Source: Thelonectria olida (taxonomy: Eukaryota > Ascomycota > Sordariomycetes > Hypocreales > Nectriaceae). From it: 64,000 nucleotides of DNA. The DNA lies in NCBI GenBank assembly GCA_020736575.1, contig JAGPYM010000011.1:248001-312000 (forward strand). The letters are read 5' to 3'. Position numbers and translations under genes: made by a program. The notes beneath the pieces were generated by a model. The model saw only the letters and a program-made list of their open reading frames with translations, was not told the DNA's origin and ran no database searches. Below, one piece after another: positions 1-10,932 of this stretch. Each line of letters opens with the position of its first letter. The first letter of the stretch is position 1.

Positions 1-482
1 CCAGTAGGACTTGCAGATGCTCGTCATCATGATGGCAAAGACATACAAGACGGCAGCAGGACGGATGAGCTACCATGGGTTTCTCATTAGCTTCAGTCGT
101 GACATGCACGAACGGGGTTGGAAGGAGAACTGCATACCCATGCGCCGAATCGATCAAATAAAGGCCCTCCAACGGCACCGGTTGCAAAGATGAGAAACGC
201 CTGGACGGAGCCTATCCACGCAATGTCGTCGGCGCTCCGTTCGGGCATCTGGTTGAACATGTAGTAGGCTTGGAAGATGCCAAAGACGTTTGTGTAGCCG
301 AGGGTGCAGAAGAAGGCACCGGCGGCACCGGCGGCGACGAGCCATGCTCTGAGACCTCCATCAGGGAAGTCGACCTGGTCTTGAGGCTCGTCTTTTTGGC
401 CTTCACTGCTATCGTGAAGGGCATGGTCGTTGGGACGAGCCTCGAGGTCGTGAGCCTTTTCGGTTTCTGAGGATGATGACAT
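1..482 (-). CDS. MFS monocarboxylate-type transporter, 5' part only
   Basis: N-terminal part of a major facilitator transporter of the fungal monocarboxylate porter (MCT/MCH-like) type; the rest lies beyond position 1. The start is the ATG at 482-480. A hydrophilic, acidic N-terminus of about 35 residues is followed by an FPDGGLRAW entry motif and a first membrane segment ending in a TNVFGIFQAYY stretch, both usual in this family. A second segment carries WIGSVQAFLIF and GPLFDRFGAW. An intron at 70-137 (donor GTATGC, acceptor GTAG) joins the frame to LIRPAAVLYVFAIMMTS, continuing to the window edge. These proteins sit in the plasma membrane and move monocarboxylates or related small acids; the substrate cannot be read here. 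It diverges from a Zn2Cys6 regulator gene, which suggests local co-regulation (inference). Confidence 0.85.
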
Positions 483-1125
483 GGCGGGCTAATTGAGAAG
501 TGGCTTGATTGCTATGGGTGCCGGATTGATGCCAACTGAAGCGTACCGGTCATGGTGAATCCGTATCCTCTTTGACGAGGACATGACTCTTATATCGAGT
601 CTTCATTGGGGGTGAGTCTCGAGTCTGCTGTCGGCATTTCCGTATCCATCCATTTCAATTTCGGCATTATGCAGCCCTATGCTTAACCACATGGGACGGT
701 AGTCTTGAATGGTTTGGAAAGAATGAAGGATGATTTACCCCGAAAGCCCCTTCACGGTTTGGACTCGTGCCAAAGCTGCCGTCGTGTAAGTGAAGCCCAC
801 GCATGTCGGTGAATTGCAGCTAGCTGGCCAATCAGAGGCTACACTGCAGCCGGTGATTTGAATTCACCGGCCCGAGCGATGGACCGAAGCATCGTCGCCG
901 ACTCCTTCGTTCGCTCTTTAGGCAATTGATTGATACGACGGTTACGGCGTCGGCATTTAACAAACAGAAAACGCATTGCCCGTTCGCTGAATTTCCTCCT
1001 GTCCCTCTCTCGTGATCGTTTTGCTGCGGCGTTTCTCATGTTGTGCGCGAGTTGTGGTTGAATGCCCGAGACTCCTCCCTCCCTCCCACATCACCACGAC
1101 ATCGTCCCACACGCCACAGCCATCC
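483..1125. promoter_or_regulatory. Divergent promoter region, transporter / Zn2Cys6 regulator
   Basis: About 640 bp separate the two divergent start codons. I see no further gene. The segment must hold both promoters and contains the inverted repeat listed separately at 849-871. An in-frame open stretch reaches upstream of the regulator start at 1126 but contains no ATG. Confidence 0.6.
849..871. promoter_or_regulatory. Inverted repeat with CGG/CCG half-sites
   Basis: GCCGGTGA at 849-856 and its exact reverse complement TCACCGGC at 864-871 flank a 7-base spacer. The repeat contains CGG-N13-CCG, the kind of opposed triplet pair bound by Zn(II)2Cys6 dimers. It lies 255 bp before the regulator ATG and about 370 bp before the transporter ATG. 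A role as an operator for the neighbouring regulator is inference. Confidence 0.45.
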
Positions 1126-3671
1126 ATGTCTCCTCGTCCGTCCCCACCCTTGCAGCTCAACCATCCGAGCTGGCTGCTCGATGACACGGAGCTTCAAGAC
1201 CAGGGCCAAGACGGGGGCCAAGAAGACCCGGCGGCCGATACCTCAGACGTGGTGCTCGAGTCGGAGCCGTCGTCTTCGGGGCCGGTGGAACACGCTCCCC
1301 AACTAACACAGCAACTGGCCACTCCAAGAGAGAAGAAACGCCGTCGTCCTGCGCTGTCATGCGAGCAGTGCCGTCGTCGCAAAATCCGCTGCGACCGCGG
1401 CCTCCCCTGCATCAACTGCATCAAGTCCAAGATCTCGCCCTGTACATATGCACCAACTCACATCCCTGCATCCAGGATAAAGAAGGGTGCCTTCACTCAT
1501 AGCCATGGTCATGATGCTGCCGCTTCACAGTCGTCCATAGTTCCAGCACGGTCTGCCCCCGTGTTTGAAAACTCGAGGAAAGACACCTCGTCAGACATCA
1601 TCCCTCCTCCAAAGGCTCACGTATCAAGTGTGCCCAGCTCTACGGTCGGCTCGACGTCCGAGGCGTCCACTGTTGATGCCCTCGCCGCAAGGGTTCGAGA
1701 GCTTGAGCAGAAACTTGCAGACTCTTTTCATATTGGACCGAAGCCAAATGATAAACTCATAGAGGAAAATCATCACGAGGACGAGGGCAACGCCCCCATG
1801 AAAGGGACCATCTCCAAGACTCGCTTCTTCGGTCAGAGTCACTGGATGAACGGCGCCGACATGGTAACATCTCACCCTACACGACCTACAAATCTTGATT
1901 CTGACACTTCTCCTAGTTCCCAAACATCCTCGGTGTGCTCAGACAAGCCGAGGCCAAAAAGATTGGCCCGCACTTCATCTTTATCAAGTGCAAGGCTCTC
2001 GCCCGCACCATCAAGGAGAACCGCCTCAAGCCTCTCTCCTCCGCCACCCTTGGCCAGAGAATACCCATGAGAGGCCTTGCTGATCAGCTAGTCGATGCAT
2101 ATTTCCGCACCTTTGAAGGCGCCATCCGCATCCTCCACGTCCCAACCTTTCGTGCCGAGTATGAGAGGTACTGGCAAAATCCTGGCGCTGCCAGCACGGT
2201 ATTCGTCATGCAGATGCAGTTGTGTATGGCGTTGGGAGCAACTGTTCACGATGACCTCTTCACACTCCGGTCCGACGCCATGCAATGGGTTCATGAGGCC
2301 CAGCTCTGGCTCCTCCTCCCTCCCGAGAAGAGCAGAATGACCATTGCAGGAGTCCAGATCATGTGCATGATCGCCATTGCAAAGGCTACTTGCGCCGTTG
2401 GCCAGGACCTGACCTGGGTTACCACTGGCGCGCTCATCCGTCAGGCCATGTACATGGGCCTCCACCGCGACCCGAAGCACCTGGCCGACATGTCTGTGTA
2501 TCGCGCCGAGATGCGTCGTCGCCTGTGGGCTACCATTCTCGAACTGAACCTCCAGTCTGCCTACGACGCTGGTGGCCCGCCACTCATCTCAGCCAAGCAC
2601 CACGACACTCGACTCCCTGCGAACCTCAACGACGACCAGCTCACCGATGAGTCCGATGCCACAAAAGCCCCGATTAGCAATCCCGATGCCCTCACCGATG
2701 TGTCTGTTCAGCTAGCGTTGCTCAAGTCGTACCCGATTCGACACACCATCATCAAACACGTCAACGAGTTTAGATCTAAGGATTCATATCCCGAGACTCT
2801 GCGTCTCAACTCTGAACTCACAAAGGCATGTCGCACGTTGACTGAGACACTGGCTGCCCTCACCTACGCCCAGAAACATATTTCCCGCACCATCATCACC
2901 CAGTTCCACTGCGGTCTCACCCAGCTCTTCATCTACCGGTGCTTCATCTCCCTCCACCAGCCCATGTTGAGACGCGCAGCCGAGGATCCAACCGTCTACT
3001 ACTCCCGCAAGGTCTCGCTCGACTCCTCCCTCAAGGTGGCCCAGATCTGTAATCTCTCCCACCCACGATACCCCTCTGCGCCGCCGGGGGATCTGGATCC
3101 CGTCATCGCGTTTGATCGTCTCATCACCAACGCTTCAGGCCTCTTCCGTGTGGTGCCCGTCCAGATCCTCTTCTCGATCGGCATGGAGCTCATCAAGAAG
3201 AAAGAAGAGGAACGCGACTCGCTCGGCGGCATGCCTTCCATGGGCAGTCGCGAGTTGCGGACAGTGATGGAGGCATCCATACTCTGGTCGGAGCGGCGCC
3301 TCCGATCCGGTGAAACCAACATCAAGGGCTACTGCTTCCTCATGGCATGCTTGACACTGGCCGACGGCATCGATCAACGTCTTACCCAAGATCAAATCGA
3401 CCAAAAAGTCATTGACACGGGCGAGCAGGCGAGTCTCAAGAGCTGGGAGCTGCTTAAGGAGGTGGCCGACCGTGAAGGCGTGAGGATCAACGAGGAAGAC
3501 GGATCGCCGGCGTCGGTGGAGGAGCCCGTCGAGACGATGGAGGGCATCATGGAGATGCCTTTTGATTGGATGGGGGACTTTAATTGGGATGGGATGAGTG
3601 ACTGGTCTTGGGGAAGACAAGTGCCTCGGGCGTTTGCGGATTTGGATCCCACGACTATGTCGCAGATATAA
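1126..3671 (+). CDS. Zn(II)2Cys6 transcription factor with fungal_trans domain
   Basis: Two exons (1126-1863 and 1917-3671; intron 1864-1916, GTAACA...CCTAG) encode about 830 residues. The start is the first in-frame ATG. The binuclear zinc cluster has cysteines 79, 82, 89, 95, 98 and 106 (CX2CX6CX5CX2CX7C) preceded by a basic KKRRR run. A short leucine-rich helix (ALAARVRELEQKL) around residues 185-205 fits the usual dimerisation coiled coil. The second exon carries the fungal_trans middle homology region (VDAYFRTFEGAIRILHVPTF). The C-terminus is acidic and Trp/Met-rich (FDWMGDFNWDGM), like an activation segment. It acts in the nucleus; the target pathway is not readable. The divergent transporter is the obvious candidate target (inference). 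Confidence 0.9.
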
Positions 3672-4056
3672 GACGAACGATGATATGGAAATAGAGGATA
3701 GATCTGAGGAGGAGGAGGTAATGATGGGCTGGGAGCATCTGATGAGTACATGACGGTAAAAGTCCTCTCAGTGTTTACACAACACAACTCAATTCCTAAG
3801 CAAGATAATGAAAACTGCACTATCACCCACCAGCAAACATGGCTTATTCATGTCTATACTTCACTCGACTTACTTCGGTCTATCGCGAACTAGGTCGATC
3901 CTAGCTTCCAGGGGTGACTATGTGGCTTGTAGGTGGGGCCGGTGGTCATGACTCAATAACTCTCCCATTACAACAATCGTTTGCACTCCTGTACGAGTGC
4001 AATTTATCGTCGTATTCGTAGCATAATCTCGTCGATATACCATTGCGAATAAAGCT
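3672..4056. other. Intergenic region between two regulator genes
   Basis: This 385-bp gap holds the 3' untranslated region of the first regulator and the promoter of the second. The only distinct structure I see is the inverted repeat at 3981-4002. Confidence 0.5.
3981..4002. promoter_or_regulatory. Inverted repeat upstream of the second regulator
   Basis: TTGCACTC (3981-3988) and GAGTGCAA (3995-4002) are exact reverse complements around the spacer CTGTAC. The repeat ends 54 bases before the ATG at 4057. It could be a protein-binding dyad or, if transcribed, a small stem-loop in the leader. Function is inference. Confidence 0.35.
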
Positions 4057-5787
4057 ATGAACGCAAAGCAAGGCTGCTGGACCTGCAAACGTAGGAACCC
4101 ATCCCAACCCCTTTCCACCTGTTGCCCCTCCTCCCCTCCCTCCCTACCCTGGTGTAAATACATACCAGCTGACACTCTCCCAGAACGTAAAATCCGCTGT
4201 GACAAGGCTCTCCCTCATTGCGACAACTGTCTGCGCACGAACAGAGAGTGTCAAGGATACGGCATCCGTCTCGTATGGCCCGATAGTCCCGATGGCCGAC
4301 GATCCAAGGCCGATGTCTTTGCCGCGAGCTCGTCGGATGATGAGAGGCAGCTCACATCTTGGAACGGCCATGTCCAGTTCCTTAACTTTACGTTGGGAGA
4401 CTTGAGAAATCGGAAACTGTTTCGACCGGCAGCGAGAAAATGTCTCTCCAGCCCGCAGCCGGCCTTGACTCTACACCCCGTCGTGGGCCAAGATGCGCTG
4501 CTCCTGAGTTACTGTACACCTCCCCCTTCTTATACCCGCCTACGCTTTACACGAGGACATATGCAATCTGACAAGCAACCGCCACAGACGAAAGCAACAT
4601 CGCAACCATGATCTCAACCACCAACGCCCAAAACGGCTTCCGCAACGACCTCCTCCCCATGGCCCTCGCCACACCCCCAGACCCGGCCGCCTCGGCCCTG
4701 TGCAACGCCATGCTCGCCGTCGCCGCGCACCACACCCTCGGCTCCGCCGCCGCGCTGCCGTACAAGGCCCGGGCCGTCAGCCACCTGTCCCGCGCGCTCG
4801 GAGCAGGCTCGGAGGAGGCCACGGAGATCCAGATGGCGGCGTCCATGATGCTCTGCGTGTACAGCGTGCGTCTGCCCACTCGCAGGAAGAAGAATGACAT
4901 GGCTAAATTAGACGCAGGTGTTTGACGAGGCCGAGGGGAACTGGAACGTCCACCTCGACGGCACGAAGCGCATGTTCCGGCGGAAGAAGCGCGTCGACTC
5001 CGAGTTTGTGCTCACGTGGTTCTTGTACCATGAAGTCTTGGGGTGTTTTACGCGGCCGTCGAGGCTACAAGACGATGAGACGGATATGCTGAGCTACGTG
5101 GAGGCATCCATCCAGGATCCTACTCTCGTCAGCTCTCCCCGTCACATATTCCCTTTGAGTAGTTACTAACCCGGCATCTAGATCATCGGATCCCTCGGCT
5201 GCTCCCTAGAAACAATATCCATCATCCACAAGATCAACAAGATGCGCCTTCACCACTCCACCCCCAAAACCGCTACTCCTACCACAACCGCACTCACCCA
5301 CCCCTCCCCAAAAGCCTCCAAGCAACGCCTCCTCCTCGAAACCCAACTCGCCAACCTCACGCAGATCCTCCCGCCCCTCGAAAGACACAACCACCTCCGC
5401 ACCCTCGCCATCGCAGAGCTCTACCGCCTGGCCGCCATCCTGTACCTCCAGCGCATCTGCCCCAGCACACCTGACGACGCCCCCCGGCGAGCCCTGTACC
5501 TCAAGAAAGCCTTTGAGCTGTTCAGCTTGCTGCAAGTGGCGACGAGCCCGTGGCCCGTGTTTGTCGTGGCGTGCGAGAGCGCGCCGTCGGACGAGGACCG
5601 GATGGCCATCTTGGGAGTGCTGGACCGCATGGATGAAGTGCGAGGGATCGGCAACGTGCGCGTCATGAGGGGACTTGTCGAGTCGTTTTGGAAGCAGTTT
5701 GATCTTGGACAAGTGGCCGAAGGGGCTTGGGCGAGTTGGTGGGATGATGATGGGGATGCTGCGGTTGCTGAGCCGTGGTTTATATGA
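4057..5787 (+). CDS. Zn(II)2Cys6 transcription factor, fungal_trans_2 type
   Basis: Five exons (4057-4090, 4184-4513, 4588-4865, 4918-5127, 5182-5787) give 485 residues; all junction phases agree. The zinc cluster lies at the extreme N-terminus with cysteines 7, 10, 17, 24, 27 and 34 (CX2CX6CX6CX2CX6C), interrupted by an intron after CWTCK as is common in this subfamily. The segment LLSYYESNIATMIST, produced only by splicing out 4514-4587, and the following ALATP...HH stretch match the fungal_trans_2 (DUF3468-type) middle region. The intron at 5128-5181 has a GTCAGC donor, weaker than the others, but a clear ACTAAC branch point. Nuclear regulator with unknown targets. It is unrelated in sequence to the preceding regulator, so this is not a tandem duplicate. 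Confidence 0.88.
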
Positions 5788-6137
5788 GGTGTGTAGTGTA
5801 ATGAACCCGTGAACCTGCTGGCTTTGGGGAACGGGTATAAAGATATCTTCTAATTAATGTTTTTTTTTTTGTCGGGGAACCTTCTATTCTAAAGTGACAA
5901 GCTAAAAACCTAATACTATTACTCCTAACCTCATTTTTAGCCTCACCCCTAGAAGGGAAGAGAGAGCAAAGCGCGACATTTCGGCTGCGATAAACAAATT
6001 GCCCATCAGCTGGCTAAAGAATAAGGTCGTGCGGAAGTAGATGTCGCCAGCTTAGGAAGGAGTGGACTTAAATGCTATATATAGGGTGGTGCCAGGCTTT
6101 TAAACCGTTATAGTACCAATGTCGCCTATTATGATCA
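5788..6137. other. Convergent 3' intergenic region
   Basis: About 350 bp between converging genes, with a T tract near 5861-5871. I see no gene or clear terminator beyond ordinary AT-rich 3' sequence. Confidence 0.5.
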
Positions 6138-7793
6138 TTACTCTTGCTGATCATCAGAATCATCATCTTCTTCTTCCCCATCCCTTCTCTTCCTAAAACG
6201 TCCTGGTCGAGGGTTGGCGTTTTTGGCCAGCAGGTTCCTAGTAACGTCCAACTTCCAGATCGACGGCCCAAGATCCGTCTCCGACCGTCGATTCGCCTCG
6301 ACCCACGTCCGCATCTGACCACGCACTTCCTTGTTGCTAGTAAGAGTTACTATCTTGGCTGCCCACCCGTAGACAAAAATGGACAGCTTGGCACTCTTGA
6401 AACCGCTGCATTCGACTACATCCAAGGCCATTTCGGGCAATACGCCTTTCGACACGGCTTCCTCGATGGAGGGTTTGTCCCAAGGTTCGGGAGCAATGTC
6501 AAGAGGAAGCTGCACGTCCTCGGGTAGAGGGTGAATGGATAGTTGCTGGAAACGTTCCCGAATGGCCTCTTTCGACATGCTTTGGTCGTCGGGGAGTAAT
6601 AATGCCCCCCTTTCACGCTCTGTCTCCGTACCCACCGCCTCAAGCACCCTGTGGAAGTGGTCTGCGGCTTCCATTGTGCAGATGAGCTTCCTTCCGGCCA
6701 GTAAGGGATACAACTTCGCAGCCATTATACCTCCCGGCTGAAGATTCTCCTGTTCAATCTGCGAGCGTGTCGACTGAGCTTGCCAAGGCTGGGGTTGCAG
6801 ACTCGCGTGTGTCAAATCTGAGATCATGTCGATGAGGATTGTATGATCTAGGTTAAGCGTTTGAGTAAGGTGCTCGAGCTCACCGCCGACCAAGTTGGCC
6901 AAGGCAGTCTGCAGGGGTGGAGGTGGTGTGGACATGAAAACGCCGTCTTGATACTCGATCGTGACCTGAACTAAAGGGTCCAAGTGCTTCAGTTGGTCGA
7001 TAAAGATGTCCAGCTCATCGTTTCCATGACAGAGATTGGACAACACAAGCCTAATCCTTGGGAAATGATACTCATGTCGATTCAGCTTGGCCGCTGCAAC
7101 CAGTCGTTTAGCAAACTTGGCCAAGGGCACGTCATCCCACTCATCCTCATCAACTCGGTCACCCAGTTCGTGATCACCCCAGGCCCAGCCGCAATCGCCC
7201 AGTTCACGAGCCAGGCGGTCTCGATGAACGGCCTTGACAGCGAGCCACTCTCTTCCCAAGTCGACAACATCCACTTCCACACGTCCCTGTTCTTTGAGGA
7301 GCCGGTGGGCCGTTTGCTTATCGCGGCCCGAAATGTCGCGCTTTATCATCTCTTCCCTTCTACCGTTGCGCGATGATCCTTGAAAGTTTTTGTTGACGCT
7401 GACCAACCCACAACATCGCTTGAGTCGATCCCATTGCGCGACAGAGCGACTCACGACATTAACACTAGCCTCTAATCGTCGGTTGTGTTGTTTCAGGGTT
7501 TCTTCGGGGCGGATGGCATCTTCGGTTGCAATTCTGGCGATGAGGTCGACCGTGTCTTTCTCACGCTGCAGAACGCGGAGAAAGGTGGGCAAGCCGGTAG
7601 ACTGAAGAGGCGAGGCCTTCGTCTTTACCCGATCTGCGAGGGCCGTGACTTCTTGTATGCAAACATGGGCGAGATGTGAGTTTTCTTGAGCTGACTGAAG
7701 CATCCGAGGTTGAAGGCTGGATGGGTCGTCGTCGGGGTCTGGTGTGTTAATTGTCGTCATTGTAGTCGAGGAAGTGCTGAAATTATGGGGCAA
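6138..7793 (-). CDS. DUF1308 (UPF0415/C7orf25-like) protein
   Basis: An intronless 551-residue frame. The C-terminal half resembles the DUF1308 domain of animal C7orf25-type proteins. Matching segments are KLICTMEAADHFHRVL, the following GTETERERGALLL, and KLSIFVYGWAAKIVTLTSN, which keep the order and spacing remembered for the family. The last about 35 residues are charged and end in an acidic run. An ATG at residue 12 is an alternative start. The biochemical role of the family is not established; a PIN-like nuclease fold has been suggested, and I cannot verify catalytic residues. It diverges from the ASA1 gene. Confidence 0.8.
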   Translation of the reverse strand: MPHNFSTSSTTMTTINTPDPDDDPSSLQPRMLQSAQENSHLAHVCIQEVTALADRVKTKASPLQSTGLPTFLRVLQREKDTVDLIARIATEDAIRPEETLKQHNRRLEASVNVVSRSVAQWDRLKRCCGLVSVNKNFQGSSRNGRREEMIKRDISGRDKQTAHRLLKEQGRVEVDVVDLGREWLAVKAVHRDRLARELGDCGWAWGDHELGDRVDEDEWDDVPLAKFAKRLVAAAKLNRHEYHFPRIRLVLSNLCHGNDELDIFIDQLKHLDPLVQVTIEYQDGVFMSTPPPPLQTALANLVGGELEHLTQTLNLDHTILIDMISDLTHASLQPQPWQAQSTRSQIEQENLQPGGIMAAKLYPLLAGRKLICTMEAADHFHRVLEAVGTETERERGALLLPDDQSMSKEAIRERFQQLSIHPLPEDVQLPLDIAPEPWDKPSIEEAVSKGVLPEMALDVVECSGFKSAKLSIFVYGWAAKIVTLTSNKEVRGQMRTWVEANRRSETDLGPSIWKLDVTRNLLAKNANPRPGRFRKRRDGEEEDDDSDDQQE

Positions 7794-8982
7794 AACTGTG
7801 TTTTCTTGCTCTTGTGTATACCAGAAACTCGCACTTGATAGTAGACAGCTTATTCAATCGTCGTTGAGGAAGCCCAGGACGAGTCAACTCCCAGCAGTCC
7901 TTTGAGGGGTTTTAACTTGGCCAGGAAACAAGGACGTTGAATCTGGCCAAGTCTGGAATGTTCCTCGCTTATCAACGACTGACCCGGAACTCTTGCAAGT
8001 GCATTCGTTTGATCAGGCTGACGACGAGAGAACTAGGCACACTGTTCAAACTTTTCGTCTGTAGTGAGTGATACGTGTTCGGTCACGCGATCTGCCTTGC
8101 TGCAACTTGACAACTCAGCCCTCTTGCTGTCGGCGGAAGGGCGTGTAAAAGGCGCCCAATTCTCAAAGTGACAGTGAAATGCCAACTTTTGCCGAATAGC
8201 GCTGCTTGCTGATTTATTTCAATGTGGGCAATTTTGGCCCTGATGATGAAGAAGCCAAGTTTGCACAGTGCACAGCCAGCCAGTTTGCACGCCCCCATAC
8301 TGTAGCTCTGGTCCTTCCCTTTAACCAACTTGCACCGTCGACCGAACCTTTCTGTTGACCTCTCCTCGGTAGGTACGGGTCGGTAGGTACATTGCTATAA
8401 AAAGGCCTTTTAAATTTATTCAGCCTGGAAGTTATGAGCTCAGTACCTACCTTATTGCTTTTACTGCCTGAGTTTTCTCAGTGGCTCTTAGGCAGTCCTC
8501 TAAAAGCTACATACAGTGCCAACCCACAGGTTGAGACTTGGACTTCACGGTAGCGCATCCTTCTTCAGTAATCTTGTACTATATATAGGCGATTCCTTGT
8601 GATTTTATTTCGGATTTATTAAAACTTCCTTTTCTCGACTCTTTTGTAAAGTCAGAACAGAAGTCAACCTGTTCAACTTGGGTTGTCGTTGACGCTAATC
8701 GAGATTAGTCATCCTCCATCTGAAGGCTTCCACCGCAAAGGAATACTTCGTATAGCAAGCAGCCTTCAACGAAACAACCGTTCATGTTGTCTTCAAACCA
8801 GTCTGCCCGAATAACCCTCGGAACATCGAACAATCCAAAGGGGAAAAGCACCACCTTTTGTATTACAAGGAGTGAAAGTATGATCTTGCCGCAAAGACGG
8901 CTCTTGTTTTCCCCCATCCAGCCCTGATTCCTAAAAATTGGTAGGTCCCTACCTAAACAACGGGCCCATCATCACCATCAAA
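7794..8982. promoter_or_regulatory. Divergent promoter region with GTAGGTA repeats
   Basis: About 1.2 kb between divergent starts. It contains several short GGTAGGTAC / GTACCTACC copies (around 8370-8395, 8445 and 8938), a motif scattered through other gaps of this window. I found no supported gene or RNA. Confidence 0.5.
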
Positions 8983-10443
8983 ATGTCCGACTCCGTGCCA
9001 TCACCAAAGTCCATTCTCCGTGGCCACAAAGCACAAGTTCATTCCGCAACATTCATCAGAGACAACAGTCGCCTGCTTACAGGCGATGCCGACGGATATG
9101 TCGTCCTCTGGGACTTGACTATCATGAGGCCCCAGGCTGTTTGGCGCGCCCACGAAAATGCCATCCTAGGAGTGCGAGGTTGGGGAAACGACAAGATCAT
9201 AACGTGAGTACACGCATAAATGGCCGTCTTCACTCAGCATTGACCCGGCTTTGCATAGTCATGGACGTGACAACAAACTGATTGTCTGGAAGCTCGGCCA
9301 AGAAGATGAGGCCAGTCTCAGCAAGGTCCTACCGGTTGAACATGTTCCAGAACCGCGTGCTCAGCCATGGATTCTGCACCTCCTCGAGGTGAATACAATG
9401 AACTTTTGTGCCTTTTCCGCTTGCTCCAGCAGTCCCGAGGTCATGGACAACGCATCCAAAATCCTCATTGCAGTGCCCAACACGCTCCAATCCGAAGCTG
9501 TACGAATCATACCCCTGAGATATTCTTCTCAAAGCTAAACATTTCAAAGATCGACATATACTCGCTCCCTGACCAAAATCGCATACACACTATTAGACCA
9601 GGGACAAAAAACGGCATGGCCATGTGTCTTTCCCTCCTTCACTACAAAGATGCGCTGACGCTCATCGCTACATTCGAGAATGGCTACGCATCAGTTCACC
9701 GGCTTGACCCAGATAGTAACTGGATTACCACATATCGCTCCCAAGCTCACTCGCAACCGATTCTATCGCTAGATGTCGACCCCGAGCGCCGTTTCTTTCT
9801 CACATCCTCGGCAGATTCTCTCATCGCCAAACACCCCATTCCCACCGATCGTCAAGAGATCATCTCGGTGCCAGCAAGCAACGCAAGGGTTGTTGAGATT
9901 GAAGAAGATGAGGAAGATCCGCCAAAACCACAATCGCTCTTATCAGCGGCACTGAAATCTTCATCTACTTCAAGCCGCCCAGCCACGTCACCGGCGTTGC
10001 AGGAGTGGAAGGACCCCCTGAAAGTGATCAATACCAAACATTCTGGCCAGCAAAGTCTCAGGATACGGTCTGACGGCCGGATTTTTGCCACAGCGGGCTG
10101 GGATTCCAAAGTAAGGGTATACTCGGCCAAGACCATGAAGGAGCTTGCGGTGCTCAAGTGGCATCAGGTCGGATGCTATGCCGTAGCATTCTCAGACCTC
10201 ACCGCCTCAAGCGCCCTCTCTGAATCCGAATCCGAACCCCATCCGACCCAGACCCAGGATACTACTCCCTCAGATCCTTCCCAGTCGTCTGAGCGTCCAC
10301 AAGCGGTTATATCCGGAGACGCCAGAACATTGGTCAAGACGACGACAAGTGTCAAGGATCGGCGTATCGCTCAGGCAAAATCGACTCACTGGTTAGCGGC
10401 GGGTGCCAAGGATGGAAAGATCAGCTTATGGGACATCTACTGA
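8983..10443 (+). CDS. ASA1: ASTRA-associated WD40 protein Asa1
   Basis: Three exons (8983-9203, 9259-9499, 9550-10443) give 451 residues. The start is the ATG in AAAATGTCC. WD40 repeats are visible throughout: the N-terminal [13 protein letters not shown]...[15 protein letters not shown] repeat, [12 protein letters not shown], and the C-terminal [21 protein letters not shown] and [13 protein letters not shown]. Excising intron 9500-9549 joins LQSEA to [11 protein letters not shown], which restores the blade. A Ser/Thr/Pro-rich insertion lies between the last two repeats. Asa1 is a subunit of the ASTRA complex, which works with Tel2-Tti1-Tti2 in the maturation of PIKK kinases. The stop directly after WDIY agrees with a repeat that closes the propeller. 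Confidence 0.88.
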
Positions 10444-10932
10444 GTTTTCATGTCCACCCTCGTGTCCACGAGAGCATGATAAGCCCTTAATTCGTAATGC
10501 TGACGCGGGGAACCCAAGTATTGTGCGTGAGAAAGGGAAATTGACGGCATTGATATGACTCGGTCCGGATCCCCGCAGATCCGCAACGAGTGACATCCAT
10601 CGATCTCATCTGTCAGTGGAGGGTGGAAGACCTTGGGCAATTTGACAGCCAAGTTGGTGTGTGGCGCGCGCCAAAGAAACAAGCACCAAAGGCTGAATCA
10701 GCTTCTTATTCATGGAAGTTTATTTTCTTCGGCTCCGAATGTTAGAAATGAGTCAAGCTTGTGTTTGGAGCCTTGGGGAATGAGGTCAGCCAGACCTTGA
10801 TACGACCCGTTTCCATACGAACACCCCCAGCACAATACTTGGTTTACATGCATCGTATAGTACAGAGATTCGTCAAATACCACTATTTCTCCGTGTATTA
10901 GCCTTCATTCTTGGATGACTTCTAAAACAAAC
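10444..10932. other. Convergent 3' intergenic region
   Basis: About 490 bp between converging genes. If the alternative splice described for the next gene is used, its last exon would extend down to about 10,870. Nothing else is recognised. Confidence 0.45.

Noticed and set aside
1012..1125. Upstream extension of the first regulator reading frame
   Set aside because: Starts only at a GTG codon; the first ATG is at 1126.
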